A DNA stretch of 64,000 nucleotides from [Leptolyngbya] sp. JSC-1 (GTDB lineage: Bacteria > Cyanobacteriota > Cyanobacteriia > Elainellales > Elainellaceae): NCBI GenBank assembly GCA_000733415.1, contig KL662191.1, forward strand, positions 3,999,008-4,063,007. Reading direction: 5' to 3'. Each line of letters starts with the position of its first letter. Positions within the stretch are counted from its first letter, which is position 1. A model generated the notes under the pieces. The model had not been told where the DNA came from and did not search any database. It was given only the letters and a program-made list of their open reading frames with translations. Below, piece after piece: positions 55,506 through 63,792 of this stretch. Made by a program: the position numbers and the translations under genes.

Positions 55506-55665
55506 AAACACTGCAATCAAGATTCAGTTTGTTTTTGATCTGTCCCCCTTAAACAAACACTGCAATCAAGATTCAGTTTGTTTTTGATCTGTCCCCCTTA
55601 AAAAGGGGGATTTAGGGGGATCAAACCCAAACACTGCAATCAAGATTCAGTTTGTTTTTGATCTG
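55506..55665. repeat. three 37-bp direct repeats interleaved with G/C-rich repeat
   Basis: A 37-base unit beginning AAACACTGCAATCAAG and ending TTTTTGATCTG occurs at 55506-55542, 55555-55591 and 55629-55665 without mismatches. A partial G/C-rich unit lies between copies one and two and a complete one between copies two and three. It fills most of the spacer between the two DUF1254 genes. Confidence 0.85.
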
Positions 55666-55766
55666 CTGAGGTCAGTTGACCCGGATAAACCGATTGAATG
55701 AGCCGATTTTGATTCAGTGAATGACGTTCATGTATCAAATTATTGATTTTTAAGGATAACGCAAAG

Positions 55767-57098
55767 ATGAACATGAAACTCTCAGTTGAGGAAGCCTACG
55801 AGATTGCCTGCAATACTTACATCTACGCCTATCCTATGGTGTTGATGCAGGTGACGCAGAATGTCGGGTGTAACGTTGCCGAACCGATTGGCCTGCGTGC
55901 ACCGGTCAATCAAATCGCCCACAATCGCGAGTTCCCCGATGCCACCTATACGGACGTGGTGCGACCAAACGCCGATACGCTCTACAGCGCCCTTTCCTTC
56001 AATGTCGCCAAAGAGCCGCTGCTCATCAGCATCCCTGACTCTGGCGGACGCTACTACCTGACTCCCTGGCTAGACTGGTGGACTGACGTATTCACGGTTC
56101 CAGGAAGTCGGACAACGGGCAACGACGCCATTACCTACGCCATTGTCGGCCCAAACTGGCAGGGCATCTTACCCGACGGGGTGAAAGAGTATCGCAGCCC
56201 GACCGCATCGGGATTGTTAATTGGCCGCACGCAGACCAACGGTAAGGCTGACTACGAGGCAGTACGAAAGTTTCAGGACGGCATCAAGGTGGTGCCCCTG
56301 AGCGCCTACGGCAAGCCCTACACGCCACCCAAAAACACCGTGAATCCGAATCAGGATATGTCTGCTCCGCCCGACCAGGTGGACAAGATGGATGCCGCAA
56401 CCTTCTTCGGCCTGTTTGCCGAGTTGATGAAAGACAACCCCCCCCATGCCAACGACTATCCCATGATCGATCGCATGAAGCGGATCGGCATTGAGCCGGG
56501 AAAGAGTTTCAAGCTCGCTGATACGCCGCCAGAGGTACAGGAAGCCCTGAACGCCGCTCCGGCAGTCGCCCTCAAACTAATCAAGCAGGTCTGGGCTAAC
56601 TCCGGCACATTCGCCAATGGCTGGCGCACGAACTTGACCGCCATCGGCACCTACGGGACTGACTATCTGCACCGAGCAGGGGTTGCCTACGCGGGGCTAG
56701 GAGCAAACGTGATCGAGGATGCCATCTATCCAACCGTATTTACCGATGAAGATGGTCAGCCGCTGCACAGCGACAACCAGTATGTGTTGCACTTTGAAAA
56801 GAATCAAATCCCGCCAGTCCGCGCTTTTTGGTCACTCACCATGTACGATGAGCGCCAGCTTTTTACCGCTAATTCGATCGATCGATATGCGATCGGCGAT
56901 CGCGACAAGCTCACGTTCAATCCTGACGGTTCACTTGACCTGTACATTCAGCGAGAATCGCCTGGAAAGGACAAAGAATCGAACTGGTTGCCAGCCCCGC
57001 AGAGTGGCTCCTTCACAATGAATCTGCGTCTCTATTGGCCGAAAGCTGAAGCCCTCAACGGCACCTGGGCACCGCCAAGCGTGAAGCGGGTGAAATAG
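55767..57098 (+). CDS. DUF1254/DUF1214 protein, second paralogue
   Basis: A 443-residue relative of the preceding DUF1254 gene. DUF1254 (NTYIYAYPMVLMQVTQN, PVNQIAHNREFPD, VVRPNADTLYSALSFNVAKEP, GRYYLTPWLDWWTDVFTVPGSRTTG) and DUF1214 (AFWSLTMYDERQLF, AIGDRDKLTFNPDGSLDLYIQRESPG, NWLPAPQSG) are complete. ATG 55767 is used, with ATG 55773 as alternative. A tryptophan-rich LDWWTD replaces LDMWTD of the first copy. The porin gene starts 84 bp downstream on the same strand. Confidence 0.9.
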   Translation: MNMKLSVEEAYEIACNTYIYAYPMVLMQVTQNVGCNVAEPIGLRAPVNQIAHNREFPDATYTDVVRPNADTLYSALSFNVAKEPLLISIPDSGGRYYLTPWLDWWTDVFTVPGSRTTGNDAITYAIVGPNWQGILPDGVKEYRSPTASGLLIGRTQTNGKADYEAVRKFQDGIKVVPLSAYGKPYTPPKNTVNPNQDMSAPPDQVDKMDAATFFGLFAELMKDNPPHANDYPMIDRMKRIGIEPGKSFKLADTPPEVQEALNAAPAVALKLIKQVWANSGTFANGWRTNLTAIGTYGTDYLHRAGVAYAGLGANVIEDAIYPTVFTDEDGQPLHSDNQYVLHFEKNQIPPVRAFWSLTMYDERQLFTANSIDRYAIGDRDKLTFNPDGSLDLYIQRESPGKDKESNWLPAPQSGSFTMNLRLYWPKAEALNGTWAPPSVKRVK

Positions 57099-57182
57099 GT
57101 ATTTGCCCCATTGCTCAAGATATGGAATCTGCGTCTCCCTACTTGAGTTCTCAACCGTACAGTTTGTGAAGGAGTGAAGCGT

Positions 57183-59291
57183 GTGTTTTCGTTAATTCTG
57201 ATGCGTTGTTTGTTCGTATCGACTCTTTTCAGCGTAGTTGAATTATTCAATACATCTATTGCTATTGCGTTTGAATCAACTGATGTTGATGGAGAAAACA
57301 GTCGTGTAGAGACATTGATAGAATCAGGGAATACGCCAACTACCGATTCGTTGACTAGTTTGTTAACTATTTCGTTAACTAGAGACGTAGATACAGCAGG
57401 CATCGCTACATTCAGATACGCGAATCTGCAGGATACTCTTGACCGTCACAATTCAGATAGCTCCAGAATATCTCAATCGACTACTGAGCGTAGGCTACAG
57501 GATGCAACAGTTGATTCATCAGATTCAGATCAGTTAAGTCAAGTTACTCCCACAGGTCAAACGGTTGAGGAGCAAACTGTTGAAGAACAACCTGTATCAA
57601 ATGATGCAGTATCTGACAACGCACCTGATAACATACTTGGCAACGTACCTGATAACAATGAGCTTGACTCAACTCGCTCAACTGACTTGCTGGGTTCAGG
57701 GACCCTTGACCAAATCACCTCCGTGACGCAGCTCTCTGATGTGCAGCCGACGGATTGGGCCTATCAAGCCTTGCAGTCACTGGTCGAACGCTATGGCTGC
57801 ATTGTCGGCTATCCTGATCAAACGTATCGCGGACAGCGCGCCTTGACTCGGTTTGAATTTGCCGCGGGGGTGAATGCCTGTCTGGATCGGATCAACGAGT
57901 TGATAGCCGCCAGCACAGCCGACGCAACAACCCAAGCAGATTTAGCAACGCTGCAACGCTTACAAGAGGAATTTGCCGCTGAGCTTGCTCAACTGCGCGG
58001 GCGGGTGGATGGGTTAGAAGTTCGTGTTTCTGAACTCGAAGCCAACCAATTCTCAACCACAACGAAGCTGAGTGGCAATGCGATTTTTGCTGTAGCGGAC
58101 GTGTTTGGAGAAGATGACAGCAACCAAACCGTCTTCCAACACCGCGAAAACATTAGCTTGTCAACCAGCTTTACAGGCCGAGATCTGCTCCTTATAAGCT
58201 TGTTTGTCGGCAATGCTCCGGTTGGCAATTTGAATGCAGACCCTCCTTACACCGGCACCTTTGATCTACCAGGAATTGAGATCAGCGGTACGGTAGGAGG
58301 TGTCAATCGGACTATCACAGGTACTACGGCAGAAGGAACGTTATCTTCTACGTTCGGGGCAACAACAGGCGATACGCTGCAAGCCCTCACCCTTGCCTAT
58401 AGTTTTCCAGTGGGCGAGCGGTTAAACATTGCAGTTGCCCAGGCTCTATCGCCATTTCAGCTCTATGCTCCAACTCTGAACCCTTATCTAAGCGATTTTG
58501 AAAGCGGCACCGGAGCCATCAGCATCTTTGGCGAAAACAATCCTATCTATGCTCTCTCTGGCGGCGGCACAGGCGTGATTCTCAACTATGCGCTGGCGGA
58601 TTCTCTCACCCTCACCGCCGGATATCTCGCTGATGGCTTAGCAGTAGGCAATCCAGCTCCAGGTAATGGTTTGTTTAATGGTGGCTATGGCGTGTTGGGA
58701 CAACTCACCTGGAGGGTGACAGACAACTTCTCAATTGCAGGCGTATATACCAATGACTATGCACCTTCTGGACGCTTCGGCTTCAATTACAACGGTGTGG
58801 GTGTGACCGGAACGGCAGTTGCGAATACGTTAGCAGGTCAAGATCTGCTCGGAACTCGCATTGCGGAACAGCGAATTGGCGCCATTGATCAATCTCCAGT
58901 CATTACCAATGGCTATGGCGTGCAGGTCAACTGGCAACCCAGCTCAAGATTCTCGATCAGCGGCTGGTTTAGCACTTTCTATCCGCGTTTGATTGGCGAA
59001 GGAGACGGCAATATTCTCACCTATGCGCTAACCTTTGCCTTTCCTGATTTGGGGCAGCGGGGCAATCTGCTGGGACTGGTCGTGGGAGCAGAACCCTATT
59101 TAACCGAGATGGGGGGCAATCCGCAGGAGTTCGATGTGGATGTGCCGCTACACATTGAAGCCTTTTATCGCCATCGCTTAAACGACAACATTTTCATTAC
59201 ACCTGGGATAATCTGGCTAACGGCTCCGAATCAGAGCAACGATAATCCTGATGCCGTAATTGCTACGCTCAGAACCACGTTTCTGTTCTAA
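57183..59291 (+). CDS. iron uptake porin (SLH domain, OprB-like barrel)
   Basis: A 702-residue outer-membrane protein. A signal peptide (FSLILMRCLFVSTLFSVVELF) is followed by an unusually long acidic, Ser/Thr/Asp-rich stretch (about 35-175), then one SLH domain (SDVQPTDWAYQALQSLVERYGCIVGYPDQTYRG, about 185-240) that binds the cell wall, a coiled coil (about 245-290) and a C-terminal OprB-type beta barrel ending in Phe (LRTTFLF). Relatives in Synechocystis take part in inorganic iron uptake. GTG 57183 is used because AAGGAG lies eight bases upstream; GTG 57174 is an alternative. Confidence 0.9.
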   Translation: MFSLILMRCLFVSTLFSVVELFNTSIAIAFESTDVDGENSRVETLIESGNTPTTDSLTSLLTISLTRDVDTAGIATFRYANLQDTLDRHNSDSSRISQSTTERRLQDATVDSSDSDQLSQVTPTGQTVEEQTVEEQPVSNDAVSDNAPDNILGNVPDNNELDSTRSTDLLGSGTLDQITSVTQLSDVQPTDWAYQALQSLVERYGCIVGYPDQTYRGQRALTRFEFAAGVNACLDRINELIAASTADATTQADLATLQRLQEEFAAELAQLRGRVDGLEVRVSELEANQFSTTTKLSGNAIFAVADVFGEDDSNQTVFQHRENISLSTSFTGRDLLLISLFVGNAPVGNLNADPPYTGTFDLPGIEISGTVGGVNRTITGTTAEGTLSSTFGATTGDTLQALTLAYSFPVGERLNIAVAQALSPFQLYAPTLNPYLSDFESGTGAISIFGENNPIYALSGGGTGVILNYALADSLTLTAGYLADGLAVGNPAPGNGLFNGGYGVLGQLTWRVTDNFSIAGVYTNDYAPSGRFGFNYNGVGVTGTAVANTLAGQDLLGTRIAEQRIGAIDQSPVITNGYGVQVNWQPSSRFSISGWFSTFYPRLIGEGDGNILTYALTFAFPDLGQRGNLLGLVVGAEPYLTEMGGNPQEFDVDVPLHIEAFYRHRLNDNIFITPGIIWLTAPNQSNDNPDAVIATLRTTFLF

Positions 59292-59369
59292 CAGGGGCTG
59301 AGGAGAGAGTGCAACCTTGAGATTATGCAAATTGAATAATCTAGATATTTGCCTTGGAGAGAAGAAATC

Positions 59370-60143
59370 GTGAAAAGAATTTTTGCGGCATCAGATGCCA
59401 TTACAAGGGGATTTGTCGATGACGTTGTTGACATTGTCGATGATGTTGCCGACATTGCAAATGATATTGATAATAGCATCGATGACATCGAAGACGATAT
59501 TGAGAGTATTGGCGATACGTTTGACGATGACGATGACGATAGCGCTAATAATAGCAGCAACAACAAGAACAAGCTAAAGGGAACTAAAAAAGACGATCAG
59601 ATTGAGGGCAACAATAAGAACAACAATCTCAAGGGGCTGCAAGGCGATGACGAAATCGATGGTCGGAATGGCAACGACTCGCTGTTTGGCGGCAGCGGTG
59701 ATGATACGTTAACAGGCAATAATGGCAACGACCGACTGGTGGGTGAAGGTGGCAAAGATACCTTGGCAGGAGATGACGGCAACGACCGGCTAGAGGGTGG
59801 CGGTGGAGATGATGTCCTGTTTGGCGGTAGGGGCAACGACTCGCTCGACGGCGGAGACGGTAAAGACATTCTCTTCGGCGGCAAAAAGGGTAACGATACG
59901 CTGTTTGGAGCAGGCGGTAAGGATATCTTTGCAACAAAGCGCCAGTCCGGATTAGACACGGTGGTTGACTATCTCGATGGCTTTGACCGGATTGGTTTGG
60001 CGAAAGGCTTGCAGTTCAATCAGCTCAACTTTACACAGCAAGCAGGCGGCGTGTTGATCAGTGCAGGATCTGATCAGCTTTTGTTGGTTAACAATGCACT
60101 GGTGAGTCAATTCAAAAAGAATGACTTCGTGAACGAAAGATAG
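59370..60143 (+). CDS. small RTX (hemolysin-type calcium-binding) protein
   Basis: A 257-residue protein. Residues 14-58 are rich in Asp and Val/Ile in a repeating pattern (VDDVVDIVDDVADIANDIDNS), followed by an Asn/Lys linker and about eleven GGxGxDxLx-type nonapeptides (about 98-187: NDSLFGGSGDDTLTGNNGND and so on), which form a calcium-binding beta roll. The C-terminal 60 residues (DTVVDYLDGFDRIGLAKGLQF ... LLLVNNALVSQF) match the end domain of RTX proteins that direct type I secretion. No enzyme domain is present and no secretion genes are nearby. GTG 59370 is used. Confidence 0.85.
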   Translation: MKRIFAASDAITRGFVDDVVDIVDDVADIANDIDNSIDDIEDDIESIGDTFDDDDDDSANNSSNNKNKLKGTKKDDQIEGNNKNNNLKGLQGDDEIDGRNGNDSLFGGSGDDTLTGNNGNDRLVGEGGKDTLAGDDGNDRLEGGGGDDVLFGGRGNDSLDGGDGKDILFGGKKGNDTLFGAGGKDIFATKRQSGLDTVVDYLDGFDRIGLAKGLQFNQLNFTQQAGGVLISAGSDQLLLVNNALVSQFKKNDFVNER

Positions 60144-60193
60144 TAAACAAATTGACCGAAAACCTGTGCTGAAACTTAGTTCAACTATCACCT

Positions 60194-61129
60194 ATGACAC
60201 AAGTTCCCCAACGTAGAAATAGGCTGTACTGGCTGGTTGTCTTCGCCCTGGTATGTATGATTATGGGTGCTAAAGGCATGAGTACTAAAGGCATGAGTAC
60301 TAAAGACAATAGTTCGATGGTTCAAATCACACCAACTGAGCCAACAGCAGCCGTTGTAGCCCAATCTCTCGAAACACCCCTACCGCCCAGCGCCCCTTCA
60401 ACGACACCTCAGCCTGTTGTCAGGGATTGGCGAAAAGTTGCTGATGACATTGCCACTGCACCAACGACTAACAGGGCTACTCTCTTTAATCTATTTATTA
60501 TCTTTTTTGTGACACTGGGACCGCTCAAGATCATTCCCGCATTCGTTCAGCTTACGGCTCAAGCTGATTCATCCTTGCGGCGACAAATGGCGTTTCGTAG
60601 CACTCTGCTCGCTACAACAGTAATTTTGTTTGTGGCGATTATTGGTCAAAATATGGTGCGGGTCTGGCGGGTGCAACTTCCGGCCCTGATGCTTGCCGCC
60701 GGAATTTTACTGTTCCTAGTTTCGTTGAACATGGTGATGACTCAATACGGAGCAATGATGGGGGGCAAACCCGCTGTCTCATCCGCCGCCCATTCCCCTG
60801 ATCCATCACCCCTCAAAGCCGTTGTTTCGCCGCTGACGTTCCCGACCATTTTGCCCCCCTTCGGCATTGCGATTGCCCTAACGATCGTGGTGGGTGTCAG
60901 TCAGCTTGGTCTCGACACAACCCCTGTCTTGGGACTGCTGCTGTTAGTCATGCTGCTCAACCTGCTGGGGATGCTGGCAGCACGACCGATTCTAGGATTC
61001 CTCAGACCTGTCACCCTGCAAGTACTGGGGTTTGCCCTAGCCGTGATGCAGTTGGCTCTGGGCATTGAATTTATGCTCTCTGGGATTGAGCTGCAAGCTC
61101 TGGTAATTCAACGCATGATGGCATTGTAA
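60194..61129 (+). CDS. MarC-family integral membrane protein
   Basis: A 311-residue protein. After a short N-terminal membrane segment and a polar, Pro/Thr-rich stretch (about 30-95) there are about six membrane helices with the MarC-type start (LFNLFIIFFVTLGPLKIIPAFVQLT) and repeat-like second half (SPLTFPTILPPFGIAIALTIVVG). MarC proteins are of unknown transport function. The N-terminus contains the duplication KGMSTKGMSTK, encoded by a 15-base repeat. It begins 50 bp after the RTX gene. Confidence 0.78.
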   Translation: MTQVPQRRNRLYWLVVFALVCMIMGAKGMSTKGMSTKDNSSMVQITPTEPTAAVVAQSLETPLPPSAPSTTPQPVVRDWRKVADDIATAPTTNRATLFNLFIIFFVTLGPLKIIPAFVQLTAQADSSLRRQMAFRSTLLATTVILFVAIIGQNMVRVWRVQLPALMLAAGILLFLVSLNMVMTQYGAMMGGKPAVSSAAHSPDPSPLKAVVSPLTFPTILPPFGIAIALTIVVGVSQLGLDTTPVLGLLLLVMLLNLLGMLAARPILGFLRPVTLQVLGFALAVMQLALGIEFMLSGIELQALVIQRMMAL

Positions 61130-61174
61130 TCTTAACTTAAAGATTTCTCAACAGTCACTCCAACAGGACTTACG

Positions 61175-61357
61175 TTAGCCCTCGTCTCCAAGCATTTTGA
61201 TGATGTGCCTAGCAAGCTGTTCCTTTATTTCTCAATACCTTGGAACAGGTTGAGATACTTTTGTTCTCGGATTCTGATACCAGTCATGCTCACCACCATG
61301 ACGAATAAATACATATCCCATTTCTTCGATGTGTTTGATCAAGTCTCGTCGTTTCAC
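61175..61357 (-). pseudogene. hicA: hicA-like mRNA interferase toxin gene with nonsense codon
   Basis: From GTG 61357 the frame reads KRRDLIKHIEEMGYVFIRHGG, then EHDWYQNPRTKVSQPVPRY, a TGA at 61232-61234, and continues EIKEQLARHIIKMLGDEG to a TAA at 61175. This is a full HicA toxin (catalytic His in RHGGEHDWY) with one in-frame stop, where relatives have HRE and a CGA codon would be changed to TGA. No hicB antitoxin gene is recognisable on either side. The product would be truncated by about a third. Confidence 0.75.
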
Positions 61358-61470
61358 GATACCTCAAGTTCAGCACTCTTCGGACATTAGAAATGGTTCC
61401 ACTTGTTAAATCACCCTGCAACTGCTATGCCTCTACTCGTGGCTTCAGTTCCCTAACAAATTAATTCTAC

Positions 61471-62115
61471 CTACTTCTCCTCTCCCGATCGCTGCCCTTG
61501 AATTCCCTGACGAAACGCTTTTGCGGCTGCCAGCGGATTGGGATTCAGCACACATTGAGTGAGCAAATTCATATCCAAACCGGGTAGGAGTTCACTGCGG
61601 GTAATGGCTTCGTACTCAAAGCTATCCTTAAACTGAGTTGCATCTTCCCGCCAATGGTAAATACAAAACTGGTTATTTTGCCAGAACCACACTTCCCGGA
61701 CTCCTAAGCGGCGAAAGCGCTCTAAACGGTTAACTCCACCACTGGTTACGACCACTTCAACCACCAGATCGGGAATCTCTTTGTCAATGCCAATGCAGTA
61801 GCTCTCATCGGGTTCTGCACCGACTTGTTGTTCTGCATTGCGAAACGTGGTGGAGCCAGTGGGGAAATACTCGGTGTCTGTTTCTAGAAAGTACATTTCC
61901 AGCAATGTGCCAATGCGAGATTTCCCAGTTTCGTGCCGACGACTCGGTGCCACAATTTCTAACACTCCATCCAGATAATTCACCCGATAAGCCAGACTAT
62001 CCCCTAACTCAAGCAGCAACGCCTCGTACTGCGCCCAGGTGACGTTGGCAATGATGCGTCGCTCTTCCGGATCATCCAACTTCAACCGTCTCGACAAGTC
62101 ATCTAGCAGAACCAT
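61471..62115 (-). CDS. Uma2 family restriction-endonuclease-like protein
   Basis: A 214-residue PD-(D/E)XK-fold protein of the DUF820/Uma2 family, which is highly expanded in cyanobacteria. Visible core: YRVNYLDGVLEIVAPSRRHE, FPTGSTTF, EPDESYCIG, PDLVVEVVVTSGGVNRLERF and GVREVWFWQ. The Asp and Glu of PDLVVEV are at the expected active-site positions. A nuclease role is assumed for the family, possibly in mobile elements; not shown. Confidence 0.88.
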   Translation of the reverse strand: MVLLDDLSRRLKLDDPEERRIIANVTWAQYEALLLELGDSLAYRVNYLDGVLEIVAPSRRHETGKSRIGTLLEMYFLETDTEYFPTGSTTFRNAEQQVGAEPDESYCIGIDKEIPDLVVEVVVTSGGVNRLERFRRLGVREVWFWQNNQFCIYHWREDATQFKDSFEYEAITRSELLPGLDMNLLTQCVLNPNPLAAAKAFRQGIQGQRSGEEK

Positions 62116-62383
62116 AAGCGATCGGCTTCTCTTTGAACTCGCTCTACAGACATTGTAAACAACGATAAAGACCTATTCACGCATTCGGAGAGCCAGTCCT
62201 TTTCGAGGAGACGGGCTTTTTGGGTTTGAGTCTGGTACTATACTGATGACTAGTTCTGGCTGCGGTGTGGTTCTTTCATACGACGATATTGGGGTGGCAC
62301 AAGGTTCTGCCCTGTTTTCCACACGATGATTAGCGGTTTCCTGATGGCATTCTTCATATCAAACTGATTCAAACTAAAACTTT

Positions 62384-63772
62384 ATGAAGGCTATGGAAGC
62401 GCGATCGATCAAACGACATCGTGGATACGTTCTCAGCGAGGCAGGTAGACACAAGCTTCAGATGCAATTGTCGCAGTTAGAGTCTCAGAAGGGCTATAAA
62501 TTGACGCTGCAAGTTCTGGCACGGCAAACTCAATTGGTTGATCCGCAAGGATTACACTCTACGACGATTAAAAAGATCGTTGAGCATCAAATCGGAGTGG
62601 ACGAGCGATCAATCAAAACTTTTTTTCAGGCATTGGAACTTGAGCTGGAGCCTCAAGACTATCACCCCGCAACTCAGCAGGAAAGCTTAGTTAAGCTGGT
62701 GGGTGGGCATGATGAACCGAATGCAATTGAGTTAGAGGGCAGTCAATTTCCTGATTCTCAATCTCCTGATTTTCCGGGCGGTCCGGTGCCGCTGAATTCT
62801 CCCTACTACATTGAACAACCTGTCCTGCAAGCACGAGCCTGTTCTGAGATTAGCCGACCAGGGGGCTTAATTCGGGTCAAAGCACCTCGAAAGATGGGAA
62901 AAAGCTCGTTTACGCTGCGGTTGCTGCATCATGCGACATCGCTCGGCTACCGTGTGCTTCAGGTGGATCTCAAACAGGCGGATGAGGCGGTGTTTTCTAG
63001 CATCGATCGCTTCCTCCGCTGGTTTTTCACAACTTTGAGCTATCAACTCGATCGTCCCTCCACCTTAGACGACTACTGGAATGAGCAAGCCGGAAGCAAG
63101 GTTAGCAGTACGATCTATCTGCAACAGGTTTTACTGAAGGACGCTGCTGCGCCGATCGTCCTGGTATTCAATGAGATTAATCGTGTGTTTGAATATCCGG
63201 TTGTTTTTCGTGAATTTTTACCGTTATTGCGTTCCTGGTACGAAGAAGCCAAGAGTGGTTCATCGCTACAGAAACTCCGATTTATCCTCAGCTATTCCAC
63301 CGAGATTTACGTGCCTCTGAATCTGAATCAATCCCCTTTCAACGTGGGCTTGCCGATCAACTTACCGGATTTAACCGCAGAAGAGGTGCAGGTTCTCGCC
63401 AAGGCTTATGGTCTTTCCAGTCAGGTTGTGTCTCCCTTAATCGAGTTAGTAGGTGGTCATCCTTATTTAATTCAGCTAGCGCTCTATCATCTCTGGAGCG
63501 GTCAAGCAACGTTACCCGATCTATTACAAAAAGCATCTACGCCAGTTGGCATCTATGCCAATCATTTGAACCAATGTTTAGCCAATTTACAAGACGGAGC
63601 AGGATTAGCGGAGGCGTTTCAGCAAGTGGTGCAAGCAAACGCAGGAGTAAGCTTAGAGCTAGAAGTTGCCCGCAAATTAGAAAGCCTGGGACTAATTCAG
63701 TTTGACGATGTTTGTCTCGCTCAGCCATCCTGTGCGCTGTATCAACGATTTTTTGCTACCCTGCTTATTTAG
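62384..63772 (+). CDS. AAA-like domain ATPase-type protein with altered Walker B
   Basis: A 462-residue protein. Residues 1-115 are a helical, probably helix-turn-helix-like module (SEAGRHKLQMQLSQLESQKG ... IGVDERSIKTFFQALEL). Residues about 140-460 form the AAA-like (PF14516-type) domain found in cyanobacterial signalling proteins: SPYYIEQPVL, Walker A APRKMGKSS with Lys173 and Ser174, and a Walker B region reading IVLVFNEINRVFEYP, where Asn263 and Asn266 occupy positions normally Asp. The C-terminal GGHPYLIQLALYHLW is typical. ATP may bind but hydrolysis is doubtful. No fused effector domain. Confidence 0.82.
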   Translation: MKAMEARSIKRHRGYVLSEAGRHKLQMQLSQLESQKGYKLTLQVLARQTQLVDPQGLHSTTIKKIVEHQIGVDERSIKTFFQALELELEPQDYHPATQQESLVKLVGGHDEPNAIELEGSQFPDSQSPDFPGGPVPLNSPYYIEQPVLQARACSEISRPGGLIRVKAPRKMGKSSFTLRLLHHATSLGYRVLQVDLKQADEAVFSSIDRFLRWFFTTLSYQLDRPSTLDDYWNEQAGSKVSSTIYLQQVLLKDAAAPIVLVFNEINRVFEYPVVFREFLPLLRSWYEEAKSGSSLQKLRFILSYSTEIYVPLNLNQSPFNVGLPINLPDLTAEEVQVLAKAYGLSSQVVSPLIELVGGHPYLIQLALYHLWSGQATLPDLLQKASTPVGIYANHLNQCLANLQDGAGLAEAFQQVVQANAGVSLELEVARKLESLGLIQFDDVCLAQPSCALYQRFFATLLI

Positions 63773-63792
63773 CAGCACCCTATGCAAATTAT

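Noticed and set aside
61205..61390. A 61-codon plus-strand open frame
   Set aside because: It is the complement of the hicA remnant, which explains the sequence much better.
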